From positions 62,001 through 126,000 of the forward strand of contig NZ_LWCS01000001.1 of assembly GCF_001650495.1 (NCBI RefSeq): 64,000 nucleotides of DNA, written 5' to 3'. Numbering within the stretch: position 1 is the first letter of the stretch; every line of letters starts with the position of its first letter. The position numbers were made by a program, and so were the translations under genes. This document shows positions 15,973 through 25,982 of this stretch, one piece after another. Below the pieces are notes generated by a model. That model made no database searches, was not told the origin of the DNA, and saw only the letters and a program-made list of their open reading frames with translations. The stretch comes from Mycolicibacterium iranicum (GTDB lineage: Bacteria > Actinomycetota > Actinomycetes > Mycobacteriales > Mycobacteriaceae).

Positions 15973-16554
15973 GTGCCGTCCGGTCAACGACGCGGGAGAT
16001 GGTCGGGTGTACCACTGGAGGACCGTCAAGCACTCCGGCGTGACGAACTGATCGCCGCCGGCATCGGCCTGCTGGGCAGCCCCGGCGGACCCAACCTGAC
16101 GGTGCGCGCCGCCTGCAAGGCCGCCGGCCTCACCGAGCGGTACTTCTACGAGAGTTTTGCCGACCGCGACGAATACGTGGCGGCGGTCTACGACGACGTC
16201 TGCGCTGCGGCCATGGCGACGCTGATGAAATCGGAGAGCATGCGTGACGCCGTCGAAAGGTTCGTCGCGCTGATGATCGACGACCCTGCCCGCGGCAGGG
16301 TGCTGCTGCTCGCACCGGAGGCCGAACCGGTCCTGGCCCGCTCGGGTGCCCGGTGGATGCCGAACTTCATCGAATTGCTGCAGCGCAACCTCACCCAGAT
16401 CACCGACCCCACCACGCAGGCGATGGTTGCGACAGGCCTGATAGGGGCACTTACTGCGTTGTTCACGGCGTATCTCGACGGCAGACTCGGCGCCACTCGC
16501 GAACAGTTCATCGACCATTGCGCTGAGCTACTGCTCAGCAGGGCGGTGACCTGA
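15973..16554 (+). CDS. TetR family transcriptional regulator
   Basis: 193 residues from GTG 15973, preceded by AGGAGG. The DNA-binding helices are LTVRAACKAAGLTERYFYESF, recognisable TetR_N, followed by a helical ligand domain with LLLAPEAEPVLARSGARWM. It is divergent from the DUF2236 oxygenase and probably controls it and itself through the dyad at 15937-15954. A strong promoter for desA1 starts 40 bp after its stop, so the two genes are separate units. Confidence 0.85.
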   Translation: MPSGQRRGRWSGVPLEDRQALRRDELIAAGIGLLGSPGGPNLTVRAACKAAGLTERYFYESFADRDEYVAAVYDDVCAAAMATLMKSESMRDAVERFVALMIDDPARGRVLLLAPEAEPVLARSGARWMPNFIELLQRNLTQITDPTTQAMVATGLIGALTALFTAYLDGRLGATREQFIDHCAELLLSRAVT

Positions 16555-16593
16555 ACCGGCCCGCCACCTGCATATGGAGCGCGGCGCGGCGGC

Positions 16594-16623
16594 TTGAATG
16601 TCACCGGGATACACAGATATATT
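16594..16623 (+). promoter_or_regulatory. Promoter of desA1
   Basis: TTGAAT (16594-16599), an 18-bp spacer and TATATT (16618-16623). This is close to the SigA consensus and unusually AT-rich for this genome. About 37 nt of leader follows, ending in a GGGAGGT ribosome-binding site (16651-16657). Confidence 0.75.
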
Positions 16624-16660
16624 GAGTGCAACCATCAGGTACAGATAACTGGGAGGTGTC

Positions 16661-17665
16661 GTGTCGAAAGACCTGACCGACCTGCAACTGCTGAGGGAAC
16701 TCGAGCCCGTCGTCGAACCCCTCGTCAATCGCCACATGCGGATGAAGAAGGATTGGAACCCGCACGACTACATCCCGTGGTCCGATGGCAAGAATTACTA
16801 CGCGCTCGGCGGCCAGGACTGGGATCCCGAGCAGTCGCAGCTCTCCGAGGTCGCCCGCGTCGCGATGCTCGTGAACCTGCTCACCGAGGACAACCTGCCG
16901 TCCTACCACCGCGAGATCGCCATGAACTTCACCATGGACGGCCCGTGGGGCTTCTGGGTGAACCGCTGGACCGCCGAGGAGAACCGCCACGGCATCGCGC
17001 TGCGCGACTACCTCGTCGTCACCCGCAACGTCGACCCGGTCGAGCTGGAGATGCTGCGCATCGAGCAGATGACCCGCGGCTTCTCACCTGGCCAAAACCA
17101 GCAGGTCGAGGCAGACCTGTTCGCCGAGAGCCTGTTCGACTCGGTCATCTACGTGACCTTCCAGGAGCTCGCGACCCGCGTGTCGCACCGCAACACCGGT
17201 AAGGCGTGCGAGGAACCGGTCGCCGACCAACTGCTGCAGCGTGTCTCGGCCGACGAGAACCTGCACATGATCTTCTACCGCGACGTCTCCGAAGCGGGCT
17301 TCGAGATCGCACCCGACCAGGCGATGAGGTCGCTGCACAAGGTGCTGCGCAACTTCAAGATGCCCGGATACACGATCCCGGACTTCCGCAGGCGCGCGGT
17401 CACGATCGCCTCCGGCGGCGTCTACGACCCGAGGATCCACCTCGACGACATCGTGATGCCGGTGCTGAAGAAGTGGCGCATCTTCGAGCGCGAGGACTTC
17501 AACGGCGACAGCGCCCGCCTGCGCGACGATCTCGGCCTGCTGGTCGAGGAACTGCAGGAGGCGGTCGACAAGTTCGAGATCGCCAAACAGCGTCGCGAAG
17601 AGCGCCTGCGTCAGATGGCCGAGAAGAAAGCGGCCAAGAATCTCTTGGTGTCGTCATCAGCGTAG
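16661..17665 (+). CDS. desA1: Acyl-ACP desaturase DesA1
   Basis: A 334-residue ferritin-like di-iron desaturase. Both iron-binding ExxH motifs are present: EENRH in RWTAEENRHGIAL and DENLH in RVSADENLHMIFY. It closely resembles mycobacterial DesA1 (Rv0824c), which introduces double bonds into meromycolate chains on ACP. It starts at GTG 16661 after a clear GGGAGGT site and is driven by the strong promoter at 16594-16623. The C-terminus is charged and helical. The dus gene follows immediately and is probably cotranscribed. Confidence 0.93.
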   Translation: MSKDLTDLQLLRELEPVVEPLVNRHMRMKKDWNPHDYIPWSDGKNYYALGGQDWDPEQSQLSEVARVAMLVNLLTEDNLPSYHREIAMNFTMDGPWGFWVNRWTAEENRHGIALRDYLVVTRNVDPVELEMLRIEQMTRGFSPGQNQQVEADLFAESLFDSVIYVTFQELATRVSHRNTGKACEEPVADQLLQRVSADENLHMIFYRDVSEAGFEIAPDQAMRSLHKVLRNFKMPGYTIPDFRRRAVTIASGGVYDPRIHLDDIVMPVLKKWRIFEREDFNGDSARLRDDLGLLVEELQEAVDKFEIAKQRREERLRQMAEKKAAKNLLVSSSA

Positions 17666-17697
17666 AGACCGCTGCCCCCGTCGATGCGGCCCGATCC

Positions 17698-18831
17698 TTG
17701 CGGATCGGGCCGATCGCGTTGCGCAGCCCCGTCGTCCTCGCCCCGATGGCCGGGGTCACCAACGTCGCGTTCCGCACGTTGTGTCGCGAACTGGAACTGG
17801 AACGAGCGGGCACCGTCAGCGGCCTGTACGTCTGCGAGATGGTGACGGCGCGTGCGCTCGTCGAGCGTCACCCGGTCACGATGCACATGACGACGTTCGC
17901 GGCGGAGGAGTCACCGCGGTCGCTGCAGCTCTACACCGTGGACCCGGTCAATACCTACAAGGCCGCCAAGATGATCGCCGATGAGGGCCTCGCCGACCAC
18001 ATCGACATGAACTTCGGCTGCCCGGTACCCAAAGTGACCCGGCGCGGCGGCGGCGCAGCGCTGCCCTACAAGCGCCGCCTGTTCGGGCAGATCGTGGCCG
18101 CCGCCGTCAAAGCCACCGAAGGCACCGACATTCCGGTCACCGTGAAATTCCGCATCGGTATCGACGACGAACACCACACCCACCTCGACGCCGGGCTTAT
18201 CGCCGCCGAAGAGGGAGCGGCCGCGGTCGCGCTCCATGCGCGCACCGCGTCGCAGCGGTACTCCGGCAGCGCCGACTGGGATCAGATCGCCGCACTGAAA
18301 GCCCACGTCACGAATGTTCCTGTACTGGGTAACGGTGATATCTTCGACGCTCGTGACGCGCTGGCCATGATGGCCGCGACGGGTTGCGACGGCGTGGTGA
18401 TCGGCCGGGGCTGCCTGGGGCGGCCGTGGCTGTTCGCCGAATTGTCGGCCGCGTTCACCGGGACTGCGCCCGCGACACCGCCGACGCTCGGCGAGGTCGC
18501 GCAGATCATTCGTAGACACGGCGAGCTGCTCGCTGAGCATTTCGGAGAGGACAAAGGCATGCGGGACATCCGCAAGCACGTCGCGTGGTACATGCACGGG
18601 TTCCCCGCAGGGGCCGACCTCCGCAGATCGTTGGCGCTGGTCAAGACGATTTCGGAACTCGACGACCTGCTCGGCGAGCTCGACCAGGACGTCCCGTTCC
18701 CTGCCGCGGCCAACGGCCCGCGGGGGCGCCAGGGCTCTCCGGCCTCTGTGACGTTGCCCGAGGGGTGGCTCGACGACCCCGATGATTGCACGGTGCCCGC
18801 GGGTGCTGACGTGATGCACTCGGGCGGCTGA
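17698..18831 (+). CDS. dus: tRNA-dihydrouridine synthase (Dus/NifR3 family)
   Basis: At least 377 residues. An FMN TIM barrel is shown by SPVVLAPMAGVTNVAFR, the catalytic cysteine in MNFGCPVPKVTRRGGGA, VKFRIGI, LHARTASQRYSG and GNGDI. It reduces uridines in the tRNA D-loop. The homologous region begins about 10 codons before any usual start codon: between the desA1 stop and 17698 there is no ATG or GTG in frame. TTG 17698 is the first standard option and ATC 17656 would fit the homologues better. The order desA1-dus matches Rv0824c-Rv0823c. Confidence 0.85.
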   Translation: MRIGPIALRSPVVLAPMAGVTNVAFRTLCRELELERAGTVSGLYVCEMVTARALVERHPVTMHMTTFAAEESPRSLQLYTVDPVNTYKAAKMIADEGLADHIDMNFGCPVPKVTRRGGGAALPYKRRLFGQIVAAAVKATEGTDIPVTVKFRIGIDDEHHTHLDAGLIAAEEGAAAVALHARTASQRYSGSADWDQIAALKAHVTNVPVLGNGDIFDARDALAMMAATGCDGVVIGRGCLGRPWLFAELSAAFTGTAPATPPTLGEVAQIIRRHGELLAEHFGEDKGMRDIRKHVAWYMHGFPAGADLRRSLALVKTISELDDLLGELDQDVPFPAAANGPRGRQGSPASVTLPEGWLDDPDDCTVPAGADVMHSGG

Positions 18832-18880
18832 CCAGGCACGCAACCAATCCGAGATAGATCCGTAGCGGTATCGATAGTGG

Positions 18881-18943
18881 TTCGAGAGGGATTCGAAAGG
18901 GTATAGGTACCAGGCTTCGGCTGGATGTCTCTCAGGATGTCTC
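18881..18943 (+). repeat. Short tandem repeats upstream of the LytR-CpsA-Psr gene
   Basis: Two repeat pairs lie in the 262-bp gap 18832-19093: TTCGAGAGGG/TTCGAAAGGG (18881 and 18892, 11-bp step) and GGATGTCTC twice (18923 and 18935, 12-bp step). Steps near one helical turn suggest paired protein-binding sites. Nothing else in the gap looks like a gene. Confidence 0.45.
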
Positions 18944-19093
18944 AGTACGATGAGGGATCAATCGCCTGGCTCCGGTAGCGGAGTCGGCACCAGTGCTTTA
19001 TGACAGTTATCGGGCACACGGCGATCTGCGTGCCACTGCGCAACGACGCGCACGCACCGCGACAGGCCGTGGAAGCTGGAGGGCCGGTAAGAG

Positions 19094-21070
19094 ATGAGCG
19101 ACGGCGACATGGAGGATGCCGCTGCCACTCCTGGCCGCTCCGACGGCGATGACTCGACCACAGACAGACCCGTCCCCGACTGGAATACCCGATCCCGCCG
19201 GCCGACGCCAGGCGCCGCGCCGTGGGAACGCCACATCTCCGGAACCGACGACACACCCCCGCGCGAACCGACCGGTCCGGTCACCGTCGCCGACCTCATC
19301 GCCAAGATCAACGGCGGTGCTCCGTCGGCCGGGCCGAAGCGTCATCGCGCCGAACCCCAGCAGGACTTCGAAACCCACCGCGAGCCCGAGCCCTACCCCG
19401 ACGGTGACGACGTCGACACCGCGATCCTGCCCGCCCTCGAAGGGCGAGCATCCGAGCTGCCGGATCTGACACGACTACGACCGAAGCATGTGACGGCGCC
19501 CCCGCGCCGCGACCACAAGCGCGTCGCGATGGCAGGACGGGTCGCCGCAGCGCTGGTCGCGGTCTTCGCGCTGGTGCTCACCGGCGGCGCCTGGCAGTGG
19601 CAGTCGGCCAAGAACAACCTGCTCAACCGAGTGTCGGCCCTCGACCCCGACTCCCGCGACATTGTGGATCCCAACGCACAATTCGGCGACGAGAACTTCC
19701 TCATCGTCGGCACCGACAGCCGTATCGGCCAGAACAGCGACATCGGCGCCGGCACCACCGACGACGCTGCGGGAGCCCGTTCGGACACCGTGATGCTGGT
19801 GAACATCCCGGCCAACCGCAAACGTGTTGTCGCCGTGTCGTTTCCGCGGGATCTCGAGATCGAACCCATGAAGTGCGAGCCGTGGGATCCCGAGACCCGC
19901 AAGTACGGACCGATCATGGACGAGGAATCGCCCATGTACGGCAAGGACGAGGTCTACACCGAATACAAGCTGAACTCGGCCTTCGCCGTCGGTGGCCCGA
20001 AGTGTCTCGTCAAGGTCATCCAGAAACTCTCCGGCTTGCACGTGAACCGTTTCATGGCAGTCGATTTCACGGGCTTCTCGCAGATGGTCGACGCGCTCGG
20101 CGGTGTCGAGGTCTGCAGCACCACCCCGATCGAGGACTATGAACTGGGCACCGTGCTTTCCACGGCGGGACGTCAGATCGTCGACGGTCATACCGCACTG
20201 AACTATGTGCGCGCCCGCCAGGTGACCACCGAGACCAACGGCGACTACGGCCGCATCAAACGCCAGCAGCTGTTCCTGTCGTCGCTGTTGCGTTCCATGA
20301 TTTCGAAAGAGACGTTCTTCTCGCTGTCGAAGCTGAACAACGTGGTCAACATGTTCATCAGCCACAGCTATGTCGACAACCTCGATACCAAGGACCTCGT
20401 CGACCTCGGCCAGTCAGTGCAGGGTGTCACCGCCGGACGCATCACTTTCATCACGGTGCCCACCGTCGGTTACGCCGACGAGTGGGGCAACGAAATTCCG
20501 CGCACCGACGATATGCGGGCACTGTTCGACGCGATCATCAACGACGACCCGCTGCCCGAGGAGCGCAACGCCGACAACACACCGGTCCCTGGCACACCGG
20601 AGTCCCTGACCAGCCCGTCACCTGCCGAGGATGGCCAGCAGGACGGGCAGGAGGTCGTCGACGCCATCGTGACCGACCCGGAGACGGTCACCGTGCAGGT
20701 GTCGAATTCGACCGCGCAGACCGGCCTCGGCGCCACGGCGGCCAGTGCGCTTCAGGCGTACGGGTTCAACGTGACGACCCCCGACGACTATCCGGGCCCG
20801 CTGTCTCAGACGACGGTGTTCTTCTCGGCGGGCAATGAGGAAGCCGCGGCGACCGTGGCGTCTTCCTTTGCCAACGCAACTACTGAACGGGTCAACGGTA
20901 TGGGCGACGTGGTCCAGGTCGTGCTGGGCAGCGACTTCGACTCAGTCGGGGCCCCCTCCCCCAGCGGCTCCCCGTACCAGCTGACCGTCCTCCGCGGCAC
21001 CAAGGCTCCCACCACCGAGCTGCCCGAGGATCTGACCGTCACCAACGCTGCGGACACCCGCTGCGAATAA
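19094..21070 (+). CDS. LytR-CpsA-Psr (LCP) family protein with LytR_C domain
   Basis: 658 residues: a long charged, Pro-rich cytoplasmic region (1-140), one membrane helix (about 146-166), the extracellular LCP domain and a C-terminal LytR_C domain (about 560-640, VTVQVSNSTAQTGLG). LCP landmarks are visible: GTDSR, ARSDTVMLV, SFPRDLEI and YVRARQ, which place the acidic and arginine residues that hold polyprenyl phosphate. Family members ligate arabinogalactan or other glycopolymers to peptidoglycan. The position matches Rv0822c. The long cytoplasmic tail could be a phosphorylation platform (inference). Confidence 0.9.
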   Translation: MSDGDMEDAAATPGRSDGDDSTTDRPVPDWNTRSRRPTPGAAPWERHISGTDDTPPREPTGPVTVADLIAKINGGAPSAGPKRHRAEPQQDFETHREPEPYPDGDDVDTAILPALEGRASELPDLTRLRPKHVTAPPRRDHKRVAMAGRVAAALVAVFALVLTGGAWQWQSAKNNLLNRVSALDPDSRDIVDPNAQFGDENFLIVGTDSRIGQNSDIGAGTTDDAAGARSDTVMLVNIPANRKRVVAVSFPRDLEIEPMKCEPWDPETRKYGPIMDEESPMYGKDEVYTEYKLNSAFAVGGPKCLVKVIQKLSGLHVNRFMAVDFTGFSQMVDALGGVEVCSTTPIEDYELGTVLSTAGRQIVDGHTALNYVRARQVTTETNGDYGRIKRQQLFLSSLLRSMISKETFFSLSKLNNVVNMFISHSYVDNLDTKDLVDLGQSVQGVTAGRITFITVPTVGYADEWGNEIPRTDDMRALFDAIINDDPLPEERNADNTPVPGTPESLTSPSPAEDGQQDGQEVVDAIVTDPETVTVQVSNSTAQTGLGATAASALQAYGFNVTTPDDYPGPLSQTTVFFSAGNEEAAATVASSFANATTERVNGMGDVVQVVLGSDFDSVGAPSPSGSPYQLTVLRGTKAPTTELPEDLTVTNAADTRCE

Positions 21071-21097
21071 GCCGTCGGAGGCATCTGGGCAAGTGGC

Positions 21098-21119
21098 ATT
21101 CACCTTTCGTTCACCGGCC
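21098..21119 (+). promoter_or_regulatory. Pho-box-like tandem repeat upstream of phoU
   Basis: Two abutting 11-bp units, ATTCACCTTTC and GTTCACCGGCC, lie 41 bp upstream of phoU. They share the TTCACC core of actinobacterial PHO boxes (direct 11-bp repeats bound by PhoP in Streptomyces; RegX3 is the mycobacterial counterpart). A similar pair precedes pstS. Confidence 0.65.
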
Positions 21120-21159
21120 AAGTCGTGACGGTGGGAACTGCAGCCCGTAGGGTTGGTGC

Positions 21160-21828
21160 ATGCGTACCGCTTATCACGAGCAGTTGGATGCCCTGACCAG
21201 CAGACTCGGTGAAATGTGCGGGCTTGCGGGAGTGGCCATGGAGAAAGCGACGCAGGCCCTCTTGCAAGCCGATCTGGCACTCGCCGAACAGGTGATCACC
21301 GACCACGATCAGATCGCGGCACTGAGCGCCCGCGCCGAGGAAGACGCATTTGTCCTCCTCGCGCTGCAGGCACCCGTCGCCGGAGATCTGCGCGCCATCG
21401 TGAGCTCGATCCAGATCGTCGCCGACGTCGACCGAATGGGCGCACTCGCACTGCATGTCGCGAAGATCGCCCGCCGCCGCCACCCCCAGCACACGTTGCC
21501 GGAGGAGGTCAACGGCTACTTTGCGGAGATGGGCCGCGTCGCGGTGGAACTGGGACACAGCGCCCAGGAGGTACTGATCACCCGTGACCCGGAGAAGGCT
21601 GCCCGAATTCGCGAAGAGGACGATGCGATGGACGACCTGCATCGCCATCTGTTCACGGTCCTGATGGACCGCGAATGGAAGCACGGGGTTGCTGCCGCTG
21701 TCGACGTGACGCTCCTCGGTCGCTTCTACGAGCGCTTCGCTGACCACGCCGTCGAGGTTGCGCGGCGGGTCATCTTCCAGGTCACCGGCCGCACCGTGGA
21801 GGAAGACGAGCTGCCGGCGCCGCGCTGA
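21160..21828 (+). CDS. phoU: Phosphate transport system regulator PhoU (PhoY)
   Basis: 222 residues with two tandem PhoU helical bundles, starting [20 protein letters not shown]; [22 protein letters not shown] and [13 protein letters not shown] mark the metal-binding helices. In mycobacteria PhoY proteins relay Pst transporter activity to the SenX3-RegX3 system and influence persistence. It lies convergent with the pst operon, and both carry tandem GTTCACC-like repeats upstream. Two hairpin terminators follow. Position matches phoY2 (Rv0821c). Confidence 0.93.
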   Translation: MRTAYHEQLDALTSRLGEMCGLAGVAMEKATQALLQADLALAEQVITDHDQIAALSARAEEDAFVLLALQAPVAGDLRAIVSSIQIVADVDRMGALALHVAKIARRRHPQHTLPEEVNGYFAEMGRVAVELGHSAQEVLITRDPEKAARIREEDDAMDDLHRHLFTVLMDREWKHGVAAAVDVTLLGRFYERFADHAVEVARRVIFQVTGRTVEEDELPAPR

Positions 21829-21841
21829 CACGATCCGTAGG

Positions 21842-21880
21842 ACAGGCCCCCGGCACGATGCCCGGGGGCCTGTTTCTTTG
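21842..21880 (+). terminator. Intrinsic terminator of phoU
   Basis: A 12-bp GC-rich stem (ACAGGCCCCCGG with its complement at 21862-21873), 8-nt loop, then TTTCTTT. It starts 14 bp after the phoU stop. Confidence 0.85.
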
Positions 21881-21895
21881 TCCTTGAGCAGACAG

Positions 21896-21931
21896 AAAAT
21901 CGCCCCATTTCCATCGAAATGGGGCGATTTT
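21896..21931. terminator. Bidirectional terminator between phoU and pstB
   Basis: A perfect 16-bp stem, AAAATCGCCCCATTTC with its complement (21916-21931), around the loop CATC. The A-tract on one side and T-tract on the other make it usable from both directions, as suits the convergent phoU and pstB genes. Confidence 0.88.
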
Positions 21932-21958
21932 GTGTCTTGCCGGCGCGCCAGACGCTGA

Positions 21959-22735
21959 TTAACCGAAGCGGCCGGAGATGTAGTCCTCCGTCGCCTTCTG
22001 CGTCGGGTTGGAGAAGATCTTCTCGGTGTCGTCGATCTCGATGAGCTGACCGGGCTTACCGGTCGCCTCGAGGTTGAAGAACGCGGTCTGATCGCTCACG
22101 CGCGCCGCCTGCTGCATGTTGTGCGTGACGATGACGATCGTGAAGTCCTGCTTGAGTTCCGAAATCAGATCCTCGATCGCGAGCGTCGAAATCGGGTCGA
22201 GCGCCGAGCAGGGCTCGTCCATCAACAGCACGTCGGGTTGCACCGCGATAGCGCGGGCGATGCAGAGTCGCTGCTGCTGACCACCGGAGAGGCCGCCGCC
22301 CGGCTTGTCGAGGCGATCCTTGACCTCGTTCCACAGGTTGGCACCCTTGAGGGAACGCTCGGCGACCTCGTCGAGGGTCTTCTTGTTGCGTACGCCCTGC
22401 AGCTTCAGCCCGGCCACGACATTGTCTCGAATAGACATGGTGGGGAAGGGATTCGGCCGCTGGAACACCATGCCGATGGTCTTGCGCACACCCACCGGGT
22501 CGACGCCGGCACCGTAGATGTCGTCACCGTCGAGCAGCACCGAGCCTTGGACGTAGGCGCCGGGAATGACCTCGTGCATACGGTTGAGCGTGCGCAACAC
22601 CGTGGACTTGCCACAGCCGGACGGACCGATGAAAGCGGTGACGCTGCGCGGCTCCACCGACAGCGAAACACCCTGCACGGCATGGAAACTGCCGTAGTAG
22701 ATGTTGACGTCTTTCAGATCAAGGCGCTTGGCCAT
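21959..22735 (-). CDS. pstB: Phosphate ABC transporter ATP-binding protein PstB
   Basis: 258 residues from ATG 22735 ([17 protein letters not shown]). Walker [11 protein letters not shown]-loop FQRPNPFP, signature LSGGQQQR, Walker B VLLMDEP and switch histidine VTHNMQQ are all present. It powers high-affinity phosphate import with PstA and PstC. Last gene of pstS-pstC-pstA-pstB, 10 bp after pstA; the perfect hairpin at 21896-21931 ends the operon. The position matches phoT (Rv0820). Confidence 0.96.
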   Translation of the reverse strand: MAKRLDLKDVNIYYGSFHAVQGVSLSVEPRSVTAFIGPSGCGKSTVLRTLNRMHEVIPGAYVQGSVLLDGDDIYGAGVDPVGVRKTIGMVFQRPNPFPTMSIRDNVVAGLKLQGVRNKKTLDEVAERSLKGANLWNEVKDRLDKPGGGLSGGQQQRLCIARAIAVQPDVLLMDEPCSALDPISTLAIEDLISELKQDFTIVIVTHNMQQAARVSDQTAFFNLEATGKPGQLIEIDDTEKIFSNPTQKATEDYISGRFG

Positions 22736-22745
22736 ATCAGGACTC

Positions 22746-23663
22746 CTAGACTTTCTTGGGGGCAAAGAATTTGGCGATGAACCGCGCACCGACGTTCAGT
22801 AGTGCGATGAGCACGACCAGGGTCAGCGCGGCGCCCCACAACCGGTCGGTCGGAATGGGATTCGCACCCGCGCCGGCAGACGTCTGGTCGAACATCATGC
22901 CCGGAAGCGAGCCCATGAAGCCGCTGAACAGGTCGAAGTTCATGGCCTGCGAGTAGCCCACCAGGATGAGCAGCGGCGCCGTCTCGCCCATGACGCGGGC
23001 GAGTGACAGCAGGATGCCGGTGACGATGCCCGACAGCGCCGTGGGGACCACGATCGCGGCGATCGTCTTCCACTTCGGGACGCCCAGCGCATAGCTGGCC
23101 TCGCGCAGATCCATCGGCACGATCCGCAACATCTCCTCGGTGGAGCGCACGATAACCGGAATCATCAACAGCACCAACGCAAGTGCCACGGCGAAGCCGG
23201 ACCGCTCGAAGCCCAGGGTGGCGACCCAGAGCGCATAGATGAACAGCGCCGCCACGATCGACGGGACACCGGTGAGGATGTCGACCATGAACGTCGTGAT
23301 CTTGCCGAGGCGAGTGCCACCGCCGTACTCCACCAGATAGATACCGACGAACACGCCGATGGGAATGGAGATGACGGCGCACACGGCGGCCTGAAGCAGC
23401 GAACCGACGATGGCGTGGTAGACGCCGCCTCCGGCCTGGAACGCGGTCATGCCGGCCTGCGAGTTCGTCCACCATGAGCTGTCCAGGACGATCCCGATGC
23501 CCTTCGCGACCACGGTGTAGAGCACCCACACCAGCGGCACGAGCGCGATCACCACCGACGCAGTGACCAACACGGTCGCGAGGTTGTTGCTGAACTTCCG
23601 TCGGGCACTGACCCCTTGAAAGGTCGGCGCCTTGACCGGCTGATCCAGAGTTGCAGAGGTCAT
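22746..23663 (-). CDS. pstA: Phosphate ABC transporter permease PstA
   Basis: 305 residues from ATG 23663 ([17 protein letters not shown]), with six predicted membrane helices and the EAA-type cytoplasmic loop [21 protein letters not shown] that contacts PstB. Its ATG overlaps the pstC stop as ATGA, so translation is coupled. A much longer open frame in the same phase runs back through pstC and is not real. Confidence 0.95.
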   Translation of the reverse strand: MTSATLDQPVKAPTFQGVSARRKFSNNLATVLVTASVVIALVPLVWVLYTVVAKGIGIVLDSSWWTNSQAGMTAFQAGGGVYHAIVGSLLQAAVCAVISIPIGVFVGIYLVEYGGGTRLGKITTFMVDILTGVPSIVAALFIYALWVATLGFERSGFAVALALVLLMIPVIVRSTEEMLRIVPMDLREASYALGVPKWKTIAAIVVPTALSGIVTGILLSLARVMGETAPLLILVGYSQAMNFDLFSGFMGSLPGMMFDQTSAGAGANPIPTDRLWGAALTLVVLIALLNVGARFIAKFFAPKKV

Positions 23664-24718
23664 GAGGCTGACCGGTCCTTTCCGGCAACCGCGGCACGGG
23701 CCAGCGTGTTCACCACGAAGGTCAGGATGAACAGAACCAGGCCGGCCGCGATGTAGGCACCCGCCTTGTACTGATCGTTGAATTCCGATGCCGCCGAAGC
23801 GATGAGGCTGGCGAAGGTGTAACCGGCGTCGAACAGCGACCAGTTGAACGCGGCCTGGGTGCCGCGCAGGATGATCAGCAGGGCAATGGTCTCGCCGAGC
23901 GCTCGACCGAGACCGAGCATCGCGCCGCTGATGTAGCCCGACAGGCCGAACGGCAGGACCGTCGTGCGGACCACCTCCCAGCGCGTGGCGCCGAGCGCCA
24001 GCGCTGCCTCGATCTGGCCGCGCGGGGTCTGCACGAACACCTCGCGTGTCACCGCGGTGATGATCGGCAGGATCATCACCGCGAGCACGATGCCCGCGGT
24101 GAAGATCGTGCCGCCGCCCGCCACCGACGCGTTGCCGGTGGCGAATAGGAACACCCCGCTCAGGTTCTCGTTGAGCCATACCGCAATCGGTTTGATCGCC
24201 GGCGCGAGCACGTAGAGGCCCCAGACGCCGTAGATGATCGACGGCACCGCCGCGAGCAGGTCGACCATGTAAGCCAGCGGGCCCGACACCCTCTTCGGTG
24301 CGTAGTTCGTCAGGTAGATCGCGATGCCCAAAGCGATGGGCATCGCGATCGCCAGAGCGAACAACGACACGAACACCGTCACCTGGAGCAGGTCCAGGAT
24401 GCCGAAGCTCATCGCCGACGTGTTGGAGGTGTTCCAGGTACCGCTGTAGAGGAAGAAGTTCTCCTCGTTGCGGGCCAGCGCCGGGATGGCTCGCCACAGA
24501 AGGAAGAACCCGATCGCGGCGATGATCACCACGATGAGGACGCCCGACCCCTCGGCCAGTCCACGGAAGATGCGATCGCCCGGACGAACCTTCGAGTTCC
24601 TCGAAGGATTTGTCGAAATCGGTGTCGGCTCGGGGAAGGGGGCGGCCAAGGACGCCCCCGACCCCGATTCCGTCGGATTCGGTGTGGTCACTGCAGATCC
24701 ATCGAGCTTGTCGGTCAT
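23660..24718 (-). CDS. pstC: Phosphate ABC transporter permease PstC
   Basis: 352 residues from ATG 24718 ([18 protein letters not shown]); a GTG four codons upstream (24730) is an alternative. A long hydrophilic N-terminus precedes the membrane helices, and the coupling loop reads [20 protein letters not shown]. Forms the channel with PstA. It is 48 bp after pstS, with no terminator seen between them. Confidence 0.95.
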   Translation of the reverse strand: MTDKLDGSAVTTPNPTESGSGASLAAPFPEPTPISTNPSRNSKVRPGDRIFRGLAEGSGVLIVVIIAAIGFFLLWRAIPALARNEENFFLYSGTWNTSNTSAMSFGILDLLQVTVFVSLFALAIAMPIALGIAIYLTNYAPKRVSGPLAYMVDLLAAVPSIIYGVWGLYVLAPAIKPIAVWLNENLSGVFLFATGNASVAGGGTIFTAGIVLAVMILPIITAVTREVFVQTPRGQIEAALALGATRWEVVRTTVLPFGLSGYISGAMLGLGRALGETIALLIILRGTQAAFNWSLFDAGYTFASLIASAASEFNDQYKAGAYIAAGLVLFILTFVVNTLARAAVAGKDRSAS

Positions 24719-24766
24719 TCGGTCAAGCACCCATCCTCGCCGCGGTACGGCAGTTGCGCCAGTGAA

Positions 24767-25900
24767 CTAGGCAGTGGAACCGATGGCGTCGATCGACGTC
24801 AGCAGACGCTCCTTGAACTTCTCCGGCAGCGGGACGTAACCCGCGGCCGACAGTCCGCTCTGGCCGTCGTTGGCCGCAACCGTCAGGAACGACTTCACAG
24901 CTGCGGCGGTCTCGGCGTCGTAGCCGTTCGAGCAGACGATCTCGTAGGTGGCCAGCACCAGCGGGTAGGCGCCGGCTTCCTGCGTGCCGTAGAGCGAGGC
25001 CAAGTCCAGCGTCAGGTCGTTGCCCTCGGCGGCGAACTTGGCTGCGTCGATGGCCTTGCCCGCCGACTCGTCGGTCAGCTCGACGGCGCCGCTGCCGTTG
25101 TCGATCTGGGCGTAGGGGATGCCGGCCTGATCGGCGAAGCCCTTCTCGACGTAGCCGATGGCACCGGGGGTGGCCTGCACGGCCTGCGCGACGCCGGCCG
25201 ACTTCTGGGCGCCCTCACCGGCACCGCCCTGGAACTCACTGCCGTCGCCCTTGGTCCAGGCTCCACCGGACGCTGCCTCCAGGTACTTCTGGAAGTTGTC
25301 GGTGGTGCCCGAGGAGTCGGAGCGGTAGATGGGCGTGATGTTGACATCGGGCAGCGTCTTGCCCTCGTTGAGCGCGGCGATCGCGGGGTCATTCCACTTC
25401 GTGATCTGGCCCTGGAAGATCTTGGCGAGCGTGTCGCCGTTGAGCACCAGGCCCTCGACACCCTCGACGTTGTAGGCCATCGCGATCGGACCGAAGACCA
25501 GCGGCAGGTTCCACGCCGGGTTGCCGCCGCAGCGCTCGGCGGCCTGGGCAGCCTGCTCGTCCTTGATCGCCGAGTCGGATCCGGCGAAGTCGACATTGCC
25601 CGCGACGAACTGCTCGCGGCCCGCGCCGGAGCCGGTGGGGTTGTAGGAGAGGTTCTTGCCCTGGCACTTCTGGCTCCACACCTGGTTGAACAGCGCGATC
25701 GCGTTCTGCTGTGCGGTCGAGCCTTCGGCGGTGACGGCGTTCTTGCCGCCGCAGTCGGCAGCAGACGCGGACGCGTTCCCCGACTCCGACGAGCCCGACG
25801 GCGCGTTGTTGTCGCTGCCGCAGCCGGCGAGCGTCAGCGCGGCGATCGCCGCGACCGAGACAGTCGTACCGAACGACTTGCCGATGATGTTGAGCTTCAC
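24767..25900 (-). CDS. pstS: Phosphate-binding lipoprotein PstS
   Basis: 377 residues. The signal peptide ends in lipobox LTLAGC. A Ser/Gly/Asn-rich linker leads to the phosphate-binding domain, whose ligand loops are visible: EGSTAQQNA, PTGSGAGREQF, FAGSDSAIK and YRSDSSGTTDNF. It captures phosphate outside the membrane for PstCAB. Operon leader gene; two abutting 11-bp GTTCAC/GTTAAC repeats lie 82-104 bp upstream, suggesting induction by phosphate starvation. Confidence 0.95.
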   Translation of the reverse strand: MKLNIIGKSFGTTVSVAAIAALTLAGCGSDNNAPSGSSESGNASASAADCGGKNAVTAEGSTAQQNAIALFNQVWSQKCQGKNLSYNPTGSGAGREQFVAGNVDFAGSDSAIKDEQAAQAAERCGGNPAWNLPLVFGPIAMAYNVEGVEGLVLNGDTLAKIFQGQITKWNDPAIAALNEGKTLPDVNITPIYRSDSSGTTDNFQKYLEAASGGAWTKGDGSEFQGGAGEGAQKSAGVAQAVQATPGAIGYVEKGFADQAGIPYAQIDNGSGAVELTDESAGKAIDAAKFAAEGNDLTLDLASLYGTQEAGAYPLVLATYEIVCSNGYDAETAAAVKSFLTVAANDGQSGLSAAGYVPLPEKFKERLLTSIDAIGSTA

Positions 25901-25982
25901 TTATCCCACTTTCCTCGAACGTTCCCAGACGGCTCGAACTCTCCGGCAACGTATGCGTCCGCGGTGGACGTTTTGCGGATGC

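Noticed and set aside
22746..24497. A 583-codon fusion of pstC and pstA reading frames
   Set aside because: The upstream part is a shadow frame of pstC; pstA starts at ATG 23663 with ATGA coupling.
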